A stretch of 64,000 nucleotides of DNA from Mauremys mutica (lineage: Eukaryota > Chordata > Testudines > Geoemydidae). A program made the translations under genes and the position numbers. The stretch is from the NCBI RefSeq assembly GCF_020497125.1, contig NC_059074.1, positions 191,947,415-192,011,414 of the forward strand, given 5' to 3'. Positions 45,335 to 56,007 of the stretch are shown piece by piece (the stretch's first letter is position 1; each line of letters opens with the position of its first letter). The notes under the pieces were generated by a model, which ran no database searches, was not told where the DNA came from, and was given only the letters and a program-made list of their open reading frames with translations.

Positions 45335-45835
45335 ACTGCTCTACAGCCAAAATGCTTCTGAAATAAATGTAGTCAAACTTTACTAATTCTGAGAACGAAA
45401 ATGATGCTTAAAATTGTTGATTGGCTCTAGTTTTCAAGATATGCTATTGGGTCAGTATATACAACCCTTGACTTGGGAATAGCGGAGGATAAGTGAGTTA
45501 TAAAGGGAAGGGATCTAAATTTAAACCAGAAATGACTAAAATACATCTTTGACTGGATCTATGAATAAATCTATGACTGGGTTTGGACAGTACTTGCTTT
45601 TTAGGCAAAACAATGAATGATGCAATCTGAAGCTAGTATTGCGTCATACATGATATGAATTGCATCATGTTATTCCTAGAAGTCACGGATGATGCAATCA
45701 TAATGAAGCTTACATCACTCTGCTGAACAAATTGCCCTATATCAGCTCTAGAAATCATACAGTGTCGTGCTCTCTTATTTGTCAGTGTTTGATTTTGCAA
45801 AGGGACACATTTCTGTTTAGCCAAAGTGAGCAGAG
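45335..45835. other. Leader of the transposase-like element
   Basis: No gene. The motif gatgcaat or its complement attgcatc occurs at about 45616, 45658 and 45692, which could be subterminal binding sites of the element whose broken gene follows. The true end is not visible. Confidence 0.4.
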
Positions 45836-46408
45836 ATGCCTCGTACTTGTGTGAACAGTGCAGATAACTTCTGCTATGTTTGTGGTGAATTGACTTTTGC
45901 ATCACAAAAGCGCAGTATAACCACTATGGTTAAGAAAGCCTATCACCTTTATTTTGGCTGCAAAATTGGAGATCAGGACAAGAGGTGGGCCCCACACATA
46001 TGCTGCAACACTTGTGCAACAAATCTTCGCCAGTGGTTGAACAGGAAAAGGAAATCTATGCCTTTTGCAGTGCCAATGATTTGGAGAGAGCCAACAGATC
46101 ATACCAGCAATTGTTACTTCTGCATGGTGCCTCCAGTTGGGAAAGGTGTGTCAAAGAAGAAAAAGTGGACTGTGCATTATCCAAACATTCCATCAGCTAT
46201 ACGCCCAGTACCCCACAGAGAAGGACTGCCGGTTCCTGATGCACCAGAATCATTCTCACTTGAGTCAGATGAGAAAGAGGATGAAACTTCTGGTCCTGAA
46301 CCATCAATGTCACAGGACCCACATTTTCTCCCATCCTCCTCCTCTGAACCACACCTCATAACACAAGGTGAACTGAATGACCTTGTCAGGGATTTGGAAC
46401 TACCCAAA

Positions 46409-47111
46409 AGAAGGATAAGAGGAGATATGATTGCACTCTTTAAATATATCAGAGGGATAAATACCAGGGAAGGAGAGGAATTATTTCAGCTCAGTGCTAA
46501 TGTGGACACGAGGACAAACGGATATAAATTGTCAGTCAGGAAATTTAGGCTTGAAATTAGACGAAGGTTTCTAACCATCAGAGGAGTGCAATTCTGGAAC
46601 AGCCTACCGAGGGAAACAGTGGGGGCGAAGGACCTCCATGACTTTAAGATTAAGCTGGATAAGTTTATGGAGGGGATGGTATGATAGGATAACGGGTTTA
46701 GTCAATAGGTCAATAACGTGCCACACTGGTAATTAGTACAAAGGGTCAATGTTGGGATATTGTTAGCCTTTTCCAGAGGGTCTGGCTGGAGAGTCTTGCC
46801 CACATGCTCGGGGTTCAGCTGATCGCCATATTTGGGGTCGGGAAGGAATTTTCCTCCAGGGTAGATTGGCAGTGGCCCTGGAGGTTTTTTGCCTTCCTCC
46901 GAAGCATGGGGCAGGGGTCGCTTGCTGGTGGATTATCTGCTACTTGAAGTCTTTAAATCATGATTTGGAGCATTCAACAGCAGAGTCAAGGGAGAGAATT
47001 AGTTCAGGAGTGGGTGGCTCGGCTTATGTGGCCTGCATCTTGCAGGAGGTCAGACTAGATGATCATAATGGTCCCTTCTGATCTTGAATTCTATGATTCT
47101 ATGATTCTAAG
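46409..47111 (+). mobile_element. CR1 LINE 3' end inserted in the transposase-like gene
   Basis: Sense CR1: 'ggataagaggagatatgatt', 'gaattatttcagctcagtgc', '3' UTR', ending 'agactagatgatcataatgg' and the repeated attctatg tail at 47089-47108. It splits ELPK from SKAELLG of the host frame. Because it opens in frame, the upstream frame runs on into it to 46684. Confidence 0.85.
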
Positions 47112-47715
47112 AGTAAGGCAGAGCTGTTGGGCTCCAGACTACAGCAGTGGAACCTCCTGGCAGGTGATGTTAGGGTTTCCATGTTCCGTGACTGTCAAAA
47201 GGATCTTGTCCCATTCTTCTTCATGGAAGGTGATCTTGTAGCCTGCAACAACATCAATGGTGTGATGGCAGCCCTCAACATCGTTCACGATCCAGATGAG
47301 TGGAGACTGTTCATTGATTCATGGAAGACGAGTCTTAAAGCTGTTTTACTGCATAATGGCAATGTTTTGCCATCAATTCCAGTTGGTCATGCAGTCCATA
47401 TGAAGGATAACCTATGACAACATGAAACAACTTTTGAGGTGCATAAACTATGACCAACATCAGTGGCAGCTTTGTGGCGATTTGAAGGTTGTTGCTCTCT
47501 TGCTTGGTCTGCAGACTGGATACACAAAGTACTACTGTTTTCTCTGCAAATGGGATAGTCGTGCAAGAGATTCCCACTACATCAGGAAAGACTGGCCACT
47601 CCGACAGTCATTGGAGCCTGGGAGGAAAAGTGTTCAGCATCCACCACTTGTTGAATCAAGGAAGATTTTGTTACCACCCTTACACATCAAGCTGGGTCTG
47701 ATGAAGAACTTTGTC

Positions 47716-47922
47716 TTTTATTTTTATTTTTTTATATAATTGGAGATATACCAATCTCCTAGAACTGGAAGGGACCTTGAAAGGTCATTGAGTCCAGCCC
47801 CCTGCCTTTGCTAGCAGGACCAATTTTTTGCCCCAGATCCCTAAGTGGCCTCCTCAAGGATTGAACTCACAACCCTGGGTTTAGCAGGCCAATGCTCAAA
47901 CCACTGAGCTATCCCTCCCCCC
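47716..47922 (-). repeat. tRNA-derived turtle SINE with CR1-like tail
   Basis: The minus strand starts with a tRNA-like head: A box TAGCTCAGTGG, then CCTGCTAAACCCAGGGTTG and B box GAGTTCAATCC. A body follows, ending GGTCCCTTCCAGTTCTAGGA, as in CR1 tails. It is flanked by exact 7-bp repeats ctttgtc (47709-47715 and 47923-47929) inside the transposase-like gene. This is the cryptodiran turtle Pol III SINE type, known to borrow the CR1 3' end. It is the best taxonomic marker in the window. Confidence 0.85.
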
Positions 47923-48441
47923 CTTTGTCAAGGCCATTGACAAAACACAAGCAGATTTCAAGTACCTCCGTGGAAAATTTCCAAGGTTAAGTGAAGCTAA
48001 GATAAAGGAAGGTGTCTTTGTTGGTCCTCAGATTCGAGAACTTCTTTGAGATGATGCATTTGACCATGCACTGCGTGGCAAGGAAAAGACGGCATGGAAA
48101 GCCTTCCAGTTAGTGGCAATAAATTTTCTCGGAAACAACAAGGCAGACAACTACAGGTTGTTGGTGGAAAACCTCCTCAAGGCATACAAAAGCCTTGGTT
48201 GCAACATGTCACTAAAGATACATTTTTTGCACTCTCATCTACATTTTTTTCCACCGAACTGCGGAGCAGTGAGCGACGAGCACGGCGAGCGATTTCACTA
48301 GGACATTGCAACAATGGAGAAACGCTATCAGGGCAAATGGAGCCCATCAGTGCTTGCAGACTATTGCTGGACAGTGACAAGAGATGCTCCATTTAATGAT
48401 TACAAGAAACAAGCCAAAAAGTGCCGAGTAGACACTGAATA

Positions 48442-50415
48442 GGACTAAACTATGTACATAATAGTTTTTTGCCTTTTGTTTCATAATAAATTTTAGTTAG
48501 ATAACCCTTTTGCTGATTTTTAAAGTGTTACATAAACAGGACAGGTGAAATATTATCATGTAAAGCAACCATAAACACATGAAAAGACCTAGGTTTACAA
48601 TTTATGATTAAAACTCTACTATCTACACAATGTACATAGACATAAAATGTAAAAACTTAAATATCTTAGAAACAGTAGCCAATCAGTTGTTTTAATTGTC
48701 ATATTTGAATTCAGCACATCAAAATACATAATAGCACATTTTATCTCTGAAGCAGACGACTTCTCAAAAATTGTAGACCAGTGTAATAGAAGCAATGCCG
48801 CTCATCACTATGTACCCAGTTCAAATCCAACTCAAGATAGTATATGCCAAAAGCAGTTACCATACAATTTTTGCACCAGTGGCTATGATGAAATGAGATT
48901 GTGGTTTCAATTCAATTCTTACAGGACAGACGATCTGGCCATTCTGGGATCCTCATTTAAGTCACAGCAGGTTGTTTTGATGCAGATGCTCAGATGGCAA
49001 TTCTCAAGAATACATTATAAAGAGACATCAGGGAGACAAGAATTCTCAGTTTTTGTGGCTGCTTGAAATATAGATATAGATATTCTGTAACTGAATACCA
49101 AAAATATTTTGGGAGTTCACATTCCAGTATTAATTGGCTCCCCACAAAAAAACCCTAAGGCAGTTCAACTGCATGCATTTTTTAACAAAATTCAAGGAAA
49201 ACAACTCAGCCATATACCACTATGATGTATGTTTGTTTTTTTAAAGACACCAATTATTGAAACCCACATTGTTCAATAATGATGAGTGCACATCGCTAGG
49301 CATGTGATATTATTTGTTATTTATGGCACCCAGTCACATTTGCTATTAGTTGAAGCTTTAATATAATCTACAAAAAACATTCTTGCTATAAAAACTGCCT
49401 TGTGAATCCTCGTTGCTCAACTAATCTAATTTTCTTTAAATTTCACAGAGAAAAGTCTAGGTATTCTCTAAAAAGCACTTAGTTGAATTTGTCAAACAAA
49501 GAGAAGAAGCAGTTTATTTGATTTGTGATTTTGTAACTACTGTTTCCCAAAATATCAGATTTCAAGGAAGTCTGAAGCACAGAGTGATATTTAACTGAAT
49601 GAGAACTCGGTTGCCAAAACATTAGAGGAGTAAGTTAATGACTTCTCAAGTGCTATATTTAAGACTAGATCTATATATACACACACACTGAGAAGTAAAC
49701 CCACAATATCTAATGGATTGGATTTGTCACACAGAATACAAGATTCTCACTATTGTTCATATGGAAGCAGAGGTAATCACCAATAAAATTCAAGAGAGCT
49801 GAATTAGTGAATCTTTGATTGTAGTGGCATCAAGTATTTGCATCGTTCTCCTGTACTTCACTGCCTAATACAAGATTTGTGTATGCCTCCTCAAATGCTT
49901 TACTTGAGTTTCCTTGAGTATATGGTGAGTGTCAAACAACAAGTTTATGACATTATTTGTTCATACACAATGAATGCCAGAATTTGAAAATTCGTATTTG
50001 TCACCTGTATTTTTTCCAGTTGATTAAATAAATAACTGCTGTTTTATAGCTCATTCTGCTATTCACTAAACTGTCCAAAAGAGAAAGAAGTTCACTTGTG
50101 GGCAGGCAATAACCTCTTCGTAAGGGACACTTCCAAAATAAGTTATTCAAGAAAAATCCCTGTATCACATCTCCACATCATTGTGGTTTTATTAGCTTAG
50201 AAAAGCTGTAGACAACACACACATCTTGAAACTTCTAACAGTCTCAAGTCTTGAAATCCAGGAAGAAAAACAAGCTATTCCTGCCCTTATCTACAGGTCA
50301 AAAAAACAAAAAATTAAGCTGGCTTGGTAAGAATAAAATATGGTAATAGTAAAGCCATTTTGCTGATTAAGAAACAATAATATTTACTATGTACAGAAAG
50401 AACTGATTGAGTCTT
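48442..50415. other. Gene-free stretch
   Basis: This is presumably the 3' part of the transposase-like element followed by intron. Polyadenylation-like aataaa lies at about 48485. A small (AC)n run is near 49677-49688. No exon or other element is clear. Confidence 0.5.
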
Positions 50416-50588
50416 CATCTGATGAATCAGCAAAGAATCCTGTGGCACCTTATAGACTAACAGACGTTTTGCAGCATGAGCTTTCGTGGGTGAATACCCA
50501 CTTCTTCGGATGCAAGTAGTGGAAATTTCCAGGGGCAGGTATATATAAGCAAGCAAGAAGCAAGCTAGAGATAACGAGGTTAGATCAA

Positions 50589-52892
50589 TCAGGGTGGATG
50601 AGGCCCTGTTCTAGCAGTTGAGGTGTGAAAACCAAGGGAGGAGAAACTGGTTCTGTAATTGGCAAGCCATTCACAGTCTTTGTTTAATCCTGAGCTGATG
50701 GTGTCAAATTTGCAGATGAACTGGAGCTCAGCAATGGTCCTACAGTTTTTTTGCTGCAGGATGGCCACCTTAAGATCTGCTATAGTGTGGCCAGGGAGGT
50801 TGAAGTGTTCTCCTACAGGTTTTTGTATATTGCCATTCCTAATGTCTGATTTGTGTCCATTTATCCTTTTCCTTAGAGACTGTCCAGTTTGGCCGATGTA
50901 CATAGCAGAGGGGCATTGCTGGCATATGATGGCATATATTACATTGGTGGATGTGCAGGTGAATGAACCGGTGATGGTGTGGCTGATCTGGTTAGGTCCT
51001 GTGATGGTGTTGCTGGTGTAGATATGTGGGCAGAGTTGGCATCGAGGTTTGTTGCATGGATTGGTTCCTGAGCTAGAGTTACTATGGTGCAGTATGCAGT
51101 TGCTGGTGAGAATATGCTTCAGGTTGGCAGGTTGTCTGTGGGCGAGGACTGGCCTGCCACCCAAGGCCTGTGAAAGTGTGGGATCATTGTCCAGGATGGG
51201 TTGTAAATCCCTGATGATGCGTTGGAGGGGTTTTAGCTGGGGACTGTATGTGATGGCCAGTGGAGTCCTGTTGGTTTCTTTCTTGGGTTTGTCTTGCAGT
51301 AGGAGGCTTCTGGGTACACGTCTGGCTTTGTTGATCTGTTTCCTTATTTCCTCGTGTGGGTACTGTAGTCTTGAGAATGCTTGGTGCAGATTTTCTAGGT
51401 GTTGGTCTCTGTCTGCAGGGTTAGAGCAGATACGGTTGTACCTCAGTGCTTGGCTGTAGACAATGGATCTTGTGGTGTGTCCGGGATGGAAGCTGGAGGC
51501 ATGAAGGTAGGCATAGCGGTCGGTAGGTTTTTGGTATAGGGTGGTGTTAATGTGACCATCACTTATTTGCACCGTGGTGTCTAGGAAGTGGACCTCCCGT
51601 GTAGATTGGTCCAGGCTGAGGTTGATGGAGGGGTGGAAGCTGTTGAAATCGTGGTGGAATTTTTCCAGAGTCTCCTTACCATGGGTCCAGATGATGAAGA
51701 TGTCATCAATGTAGCGTAGATAGAGAAGGGGCGTGAGTGGACGGGAGCTGAGGAACCGTTGTTCCAGGTCGGCCATAAAAATATTGGCATATTGTGGGGC
51801 CATGCGGGTGCCCATAGCGATGCCACTGATCTGGAGATATATATTGTCATCAAATTTGAAATAGTTGTGTGTGAGGATAAAGGCACAGAGCTCAGCAACC
51901 AGTTGTGCTATGGCATCATCAGGGATACTGTTCCTGACAGCCTGTATTCCATCAGTGTGTGGGATGTTTGTGTAGAGAGCCTCTACATCCATGGTGGCTA
52001 GGATGGTGTTTTCTGGAAGGTCACCAATGCATTGTAGTTTCCTCAGGAAATCAGTGGTGTCACGGAGATAGCTGGGAGTGCTGGTAACATAGGGTCTGAG
52101 TAGAGAGTCAACATATCCAGACAGTCCTTCAGTGAGAGTTCCAATGCCCGAGATGATGGGGCGTCCAGGATTTCCGGGTTTGTGGATCTTGGGTAGTAGA
52201 TAGAATAACCCTGGTCGGGGCTCTAAGGGTATGTTGATTTGTTCCGGTGTTAGTGTAGGGAGTGTCCTGAGTAGATGGTGCAGTTTCTTAGTGTATTCCT
52301 CAGTGGGATCTGAGGGAAGTAGCCTGTAAAATTTGGTATTGGAGAGTTGTCTGGCGGCCTCCTTTTGGTAGTCAGACCTGTTCATGATGACAACAGCACC
52401 TCCTTTATCAGCCTCTTTGATTATAATGTCAGGATGGTTTCTGAGGCTGTGGATGGCATTGCGTTCTGCATGACTTAGGTTGTGAGGCAAGCAATGTTGT
52501 TTTTCCACAATTTCTGCCTGTGCACGTCGGCGGAAGCATTCAATGTATAGGTCCAGACTGTCATTTCGACCCTCAGGAGGAGTCCATGTGGAGTTCTTCT
52601 TCTTGTGCTGTTGGTGGGAGGGTAACTGTGTATCAGTGCGCTGTTCAGTGTTGTCCTGGAAGTATTCTTTGAGTCGGAGACGGCGAAAGTAGGCTTCCAG
52701 ATCACCGCAGAACTGTATCATGTTGGTGGGGGTGGCAGGGCAGAAATTGAGTCCCCGAGATAGGACAGACTGTTCTTCTGGGCTGAGTGTGTGGTTGGAT
52801 AGATTGACGATATTGCTGGGTGGGTTAGGGGTACCACGGTTGTGGCCCCATGTGGCAGGTAGGAGTTTAGACAGCTTACAGTCCTTTTTCAT
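50589..52892 (-). CDS. Penelope-like reverse transcriptase with GIY-YIG endonuclease (767 aa)
   Basis: PLE proteins prime on nicked DNA and are related to telomerase RT. I start at Met 52892; 77 further upstream codons are open but are just the antisense of the inverted copy. Motifs, numbered from the Met: PKIHKPG (234) and RPIISG (244); motif A ATMDVEALYTNIP (299); motif B GTRMAPQYANIFM (361); motif C RYIDDIFIIW (393) with YIDD. A Cys-rich segment (NPCNKPRCQLCP) precedes the endonuclease: NVIYAIICQQC, MYIGQTGQSLRKR and GEHFNLPGH give GIY/YIG, Arg and Glu. Compared with the plus copy it lacks five codons after QQKN(C/F)RT (RLQRE), which may weaken the endonuclease. No stop or shift is seen. 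Confidence 0.87.
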   Translation of the reverse strand: MKKDCKLSKLLPATWGHNRGTPNPPSNIVNLSNHTLSPEEQSVLSRGLNFCPATPTNMIQFCGDLEAYFRRLRLKEYFQDNTEQRTDTQLPSHQQHKKKNSTWTPPEGRNDSLDLYIECFRRRAQAEIVEKQHCLPHNLSHAERNAIHSLRNHPDIIIKEADKGGAVVIMNRSDYQKEAARQLSNTKFYRLLPSDPTEEYTKKLHHLLRTLPTLTPEQINIPLEPRPGLFYLLPKIHKPGNPGRPIISGIGTLTEGLSGYVDSLLRPYVTSTPSYLRDTTDFLRKLQCIGDLPENTILATMDVEALYTNIPHTDGIQAVRNSIPDDAIAQLVAELCAFILTHNYFKFDDNIYLQISGIAMGTRMAPQYANIFMADLEQRFLSSRPLTPLLYLRYIDDIFIIWTHGKETLEKFHHDFNSFHPSINLSLDQSTREVHFLDTTVQISDGHINTTLYQKPTDRYAYLHASSFHPGHTTRSIVYSQALRYNRICSNPADRDQHLENLHQAFSRLQYPHEEIRKQINKARRVPRSLLLQDKPKKETNRTPLAITYSPQLKPLQRIIRDLQPILDNDPTLSQALGGRPVLAHRQPANLKHILTSNCILHHSNSSSGTNPCNKPRCQLCPHIYTSNTITGPNQISHTITGSFTCTSTNVIYAIICQQCPSAMYIGQTGQSLRKRINGHKSDIRNGNIQKPVGEHFNLPGHTIADLKVAILQQKNCRTIAELQFICKFDTISSGLNKDCEWLANYRTSFSSLGFHTSTARTGPHPP

Positions 52893-52899
52893 CTCGGGC

Positions 52900-53598
52900 A
52901 ACAGGACTCCACTGGCCATCACATACAGTCCCCAGCTAAAACCCCTCCAACGCAACATCAGGGATCTACAACCCATCCTGGACAATGATCCCACACTTTC
53001 ACAGGCCTTGGGTGGCAGGCCAGTCCTCGCCCACAGACAACCTGCCAACCTGAAGCATATTCTCACCAGCAACTGCACACCGCACCATAGTAACTCTAGC
53101 TCAGGAACCAATCCATGCAACAAACCTCGATGCCAACTCTGCCCACATATCTACACCAGCAACACCATCACAGGACCTAACCAGATCAGCCACACCATCA
53201 CCGGTTCATTCACCTGCACATCCACCAATGTAATATATGCCATCATATGCCAGCAATGCCCCTCTGCTATGTACATCGGCCAAACTGGACAGTCTCTAAG
53301 AAAAAGGATAAATGGACACAAATCAGACATTAGGAATGGCAATATACAAAAACCTGTAGGAGAACACTTCAGCCTCCCTGGCCACACTATAGCAGATCTT
53401 AAGGTGGCCATCCTGCAGCAAAAAAACTTTAGGACCAGACTTCAAAGAGAAACTGCTGAGCTCCAGTTCATCTGCAAATTTGACACCATCAGCTCAGGAT
53501 TAAACAAAGACTGTGAATGGCTTGCCAATTACAGAACCAGTTTCTCCTCCCTTGGTTTTCACACCTCAACTGCTAGAACAGGGCCTCATCCTCCCTGA
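52900..53598 (+). pseudogene. 5'-truncated second PLE copy: GIY-YIG endonuclease part
   Basis: It starts at NRTPLAITYSPQLKPLQ and runs through the Cys-rich segment and GIY-YIG domain to ...TARTGPHPP. It is about 97% identical by eye to the matching part of the minus copy and keeps the RLQRE segment that the minus copy lost. It has no RT and no start codon of its own. The frame appears longer upstream (52720) only because it reads through the junction. Confidence 0.8.
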
Positions 53599-53815
53599 TT
53601 GATCTAACCTCGTTATCTCTAGCTTGCTTCTTGCTTGCTTATATATACTTGCCCCTGGAAATTTCCACTACTTGCATCCGAAGAAGTGGGTATTCACCCA
53701 CGACTGCTCATGCTGCAAAACGTCTGTTAGTCTATAAGGTGCCACAGGATTCTTTGCTGCTTTTACAGAACCAGACTAACACGGCTACCCCTCTGATACT
53801 TGACATCTGATGAAT

Positions 53816-54405
53816 GTTTACTAAATACAAAGGAATACATATTTATCATTACCCTTGGGGAAGCATGTTTGTCTCTTCATTTAATGAACTGCAGGTACAA
53901 AACATATTCCACTGTAACTTGCCATGACTGCATAATTATACACCTATGATTCCTTCTGGTAAGTTTACTGAAGTTTCGTTACAGCTGGTAGCAAAGCTGC
54001 AAGGGAATTAATAAAAAGTATTGTATGAATGAAATTAACTTTCACTCTTAATCTCTCTCACTTCAATGTATTTTTTATTCAAGTTAAATTTCACAAGTGA
54101 CAAGCAACAATCTCTTGTCCCTTTATTGTGAAGCCAGTAAAAGAATGAACAGAAATATAACTTCTGTACAACTGATAAAATGCAAATAGCATTAAATAGC
54201 AAAGCTTCATGCACAACTAAATTATTTTCATTCAGTTAAAGAAAGAAAAATTAATACAACCAACTACAATTGTAGCACAGCTTTATTTATTTGTGTTAAC
54301 TTAGCACCTAAAATGTGAAGTGAGATGAAAGTCCCATGCACACCAGCCTCTATACATACAAATATTATTGCCACTCCAACAGAAGTTCTGTGGCCCTCCA
54401 GGGAC
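53816..54405. other. Intron spacer
   Basis: I see nothing recognisable here. Confidence 0.5.
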
Positions 54406-54636
54406 ACTTTATGCAGACGAAAACAATAAGGAATCCGGTGGCACCTTAAAGACTAACAGATTTATTTGGGCATAAGCTTTCGTGGGTAAAAAACCTTACT
54501 TGAATTCAATGCCTGCATCTGTAACTTTCACTCCGTGCATCGGAAGGAGTGAGGTAAGTCTTTAAAGCGCCACTGGATTCCTTGTTGTTTTTGTGGATAC
54601 AGACTAACACGGCCACCCCCTGATACTTTATGCAGA
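54406..54636. mobile_element. 207-bp Penelope-derived miniature with 12-bp target duplication
   Basis: The insert 54418-54624 lies between direct repeats actttatgcaga (54406-54417 and 54625-54636). Its arms are inverted: 'ggaatccggtggcacc' and 'aaagact' at the left; 'agtctttaaagcgccac' and 'tggattcc' at the right. Only the right arm goes on to 'cagactaacacggccacc', exactly as in the large element at 50428-53803. It has no coding capacity. Confidence 0.8.
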
Positions 54637-55592
54637 TGCTTCAGCCTGAGAGGGATTTGGCTCTCCCCGTATAAGCTATTTGGCACTGAGGCTGATAATG
54701 TCTTATTATTTGGGGGGCTTATAGTTAAATAAGACTAACAGCTTGGGAAAACAGCAGAGATAAGCAATTGTTGGTTTATTTGATATGATAATCAAACTAA
54801 TTAGATAAAATTTGATGATTTGATAGTAACCCACTTTATTTTAATTTGATTTGTTTATATGTATTTTATGCTTTTGTTTTATTTAGTTTTATTAATAAAA
54901 ACATATAAAATTGGAAACTTAACTACTCTACCCAGCCTGTCACTGGGAAGACTGGTTCCCCTTTTATGAGGAGAAAGGCTATATAGTATCCATCTCCATA
55001 GAAGGGGAACCAATGTTCCACAAAACCAAAACCTTTTACACCACTTACTAGTCAGCGGTCCACTCCCAACGTTTTTCAGGATCCACAGAAAAAAAGTGGT
55101 ACAAAACAAATAGTGCCTGGAAGTGTGAGGAAAGTGAATAGTACATACATGGATATTTTAACATAGGTCTCCAAAACCTGACAATTTCAGATTGCCTGTA
55201 AATTAGTCCAATCCAGAACATGAAAACTACATTTTCTGTGATTTTCCTGGCCTAAATTTTAAATATGCTCTGAATTAGATACTCTCTTATGAAAAATCTC
55301 CATAATATAGCAGCAATTCACTGCAAGAGAAAAATAAATCAGCTACAGAAGTGATTATGTCCATATACAAATGTAATCCAATGTGCTAATATAACCAAGA
55401 CTCATAAAATATTCCTCTCATACAAAATAAAATTTAAGATGAGGAAGCATTCTGATTGGTTTTACAACACATCATTCCAATAAGAAAAAAAACCTGGTTC
55501 CTTGAAGATATACTTGAAACAATACCCACAACAGAGTTGTTTTCAAGGCTCCAAGAATGTATTTTTATTGAATTAATTTTGTTCATAATCTG
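54637..55592. other. Intron spacer
   Basis: AT-rich; no gene or element recognised. Confidence 0.5.
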
Positions 55593-56007
55593 TGTGACAG
55601 AGTGCTGGGCAACAACAGCTGAGCCAGCACTCTGGTCACCACAGCTCCAATTAAACACTGCAGAATAGACCTTGTTAAGAAGCGCTGCGCCCAATTGGTG
55701 GATGGAGGAGAGCTGGAAGGCTAATTTAGCCATTAGGCAGAGGATACAAAAAGGCACAGGAATGAAGTAGGAGAGGGGAAGCTGGCAGGTGAGAGGGAGG
55801 GAGAGATTGCACTTCACTGCTTGCCTCAGGAGCTAAGGACTCCCTAAAACCATAGGAGTAAGACTGCACAGTGTAACAAAGGTGGTGGGAACCAACATTG
55901 TAAATAAACTGCACTCAGCGTTTTACCAGCATAAAGCTCTCTGAACTGTTTATGGACTTGAGCAGAGGCAGGAGCAAGTGGGTCCAGCCACAACCAGCAA
56001 TGTTACA
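55593..56007 (+). repeat. Solo LTR (415 bp)
   Basis: It starts tgtgacagagtgctgg and ends aatgttaca (TG...CA), with an AATAAA at about 55905-55910 in a suitable place for a polyadenylation signal. I do not see a clean target duplication, so the boundaries are approximate. The style resembles turtle Ty3/gypsy LTRs. Confidence 0.5.

Larger units (their letters stand above)
45836..48441 (+). pseudogene. Transposase-like gene, broken by CR1 and SINE insertions
   Basis: I recognise this as a multi-copy, mostly unnamed protein family seen in insects, cnidarians and fishes. A transposon origin is likely but its function is not established. Segment 1 (45836-46408) starts MPRTCVNSADNFCYVCGE, with CYVCGE...CCNTC spaced like a ZAD-type zinc domain, followed by an acidic linker and GELNDLVRDLELPK. 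Segment 2 (47112-47708) has DPDEWRLFIDSWKTSLKAVL and CGDLKVVALLLGLQTGYTKY then CFLCKWDSRA, with a one-base insertion near 47409. Segment 3 (47930-48441) has VFVGPQIREL, NMSLKIHFLHSH and AVSDEHGERFH, with TGA and TAG stops. The ORF would be about 600 residues without the insertions. It is dead: two insertions, one shift and two nonsense codons. Confidence 0.7.
50416..53815. mobile_element. Penelope-like retroelement with inverted partial copy and 12-bp target duplication
   Basis: Direct repeats catctgatgaat (50416-50427 and 53804-53815) bound a 3376-bp insert. It holds a main copy on the minus strand (about 52898-50428) with the RT/GIY-YIG gene, joined head to head at 52898/52899 to a 5'-truncated copy on the plus strand (52899-53803) that carries only the C-terminal part and tail. 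The outer 0.85 kb are thus an inverted repeat (50428-51273 versus 52899-53759). The plus copy extends 44 bp further, ending 'cagactaacacggctacc'... before the duplication. A single pair of target repeats around the whole shows it entered as one unit. Confidence 0.88.

Noticed and set aside
46409..46684. C-terminal end of the 282-codon transposase-like frame
   Set aside because: These codons belong to the inserted CR1 3' end, not to the host protein.
47860..47922. tRNA gene on the minus strand
   Set aside because: A and B boxes are present, but the sequence continues into a SINE body and is flanked by a target duplication. It is a SINE head, not a tRNA gene.
53804..53815. Hammerhead ribozyme core (ctgatga) at the Penelope edge
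   Set aside because: The motif is part of the 12-bp target duplication present on both sides, so it belongs to the host site. I could not find the other conserved hammerhead parts (GAAA and cleavage triplet) in the right layout.
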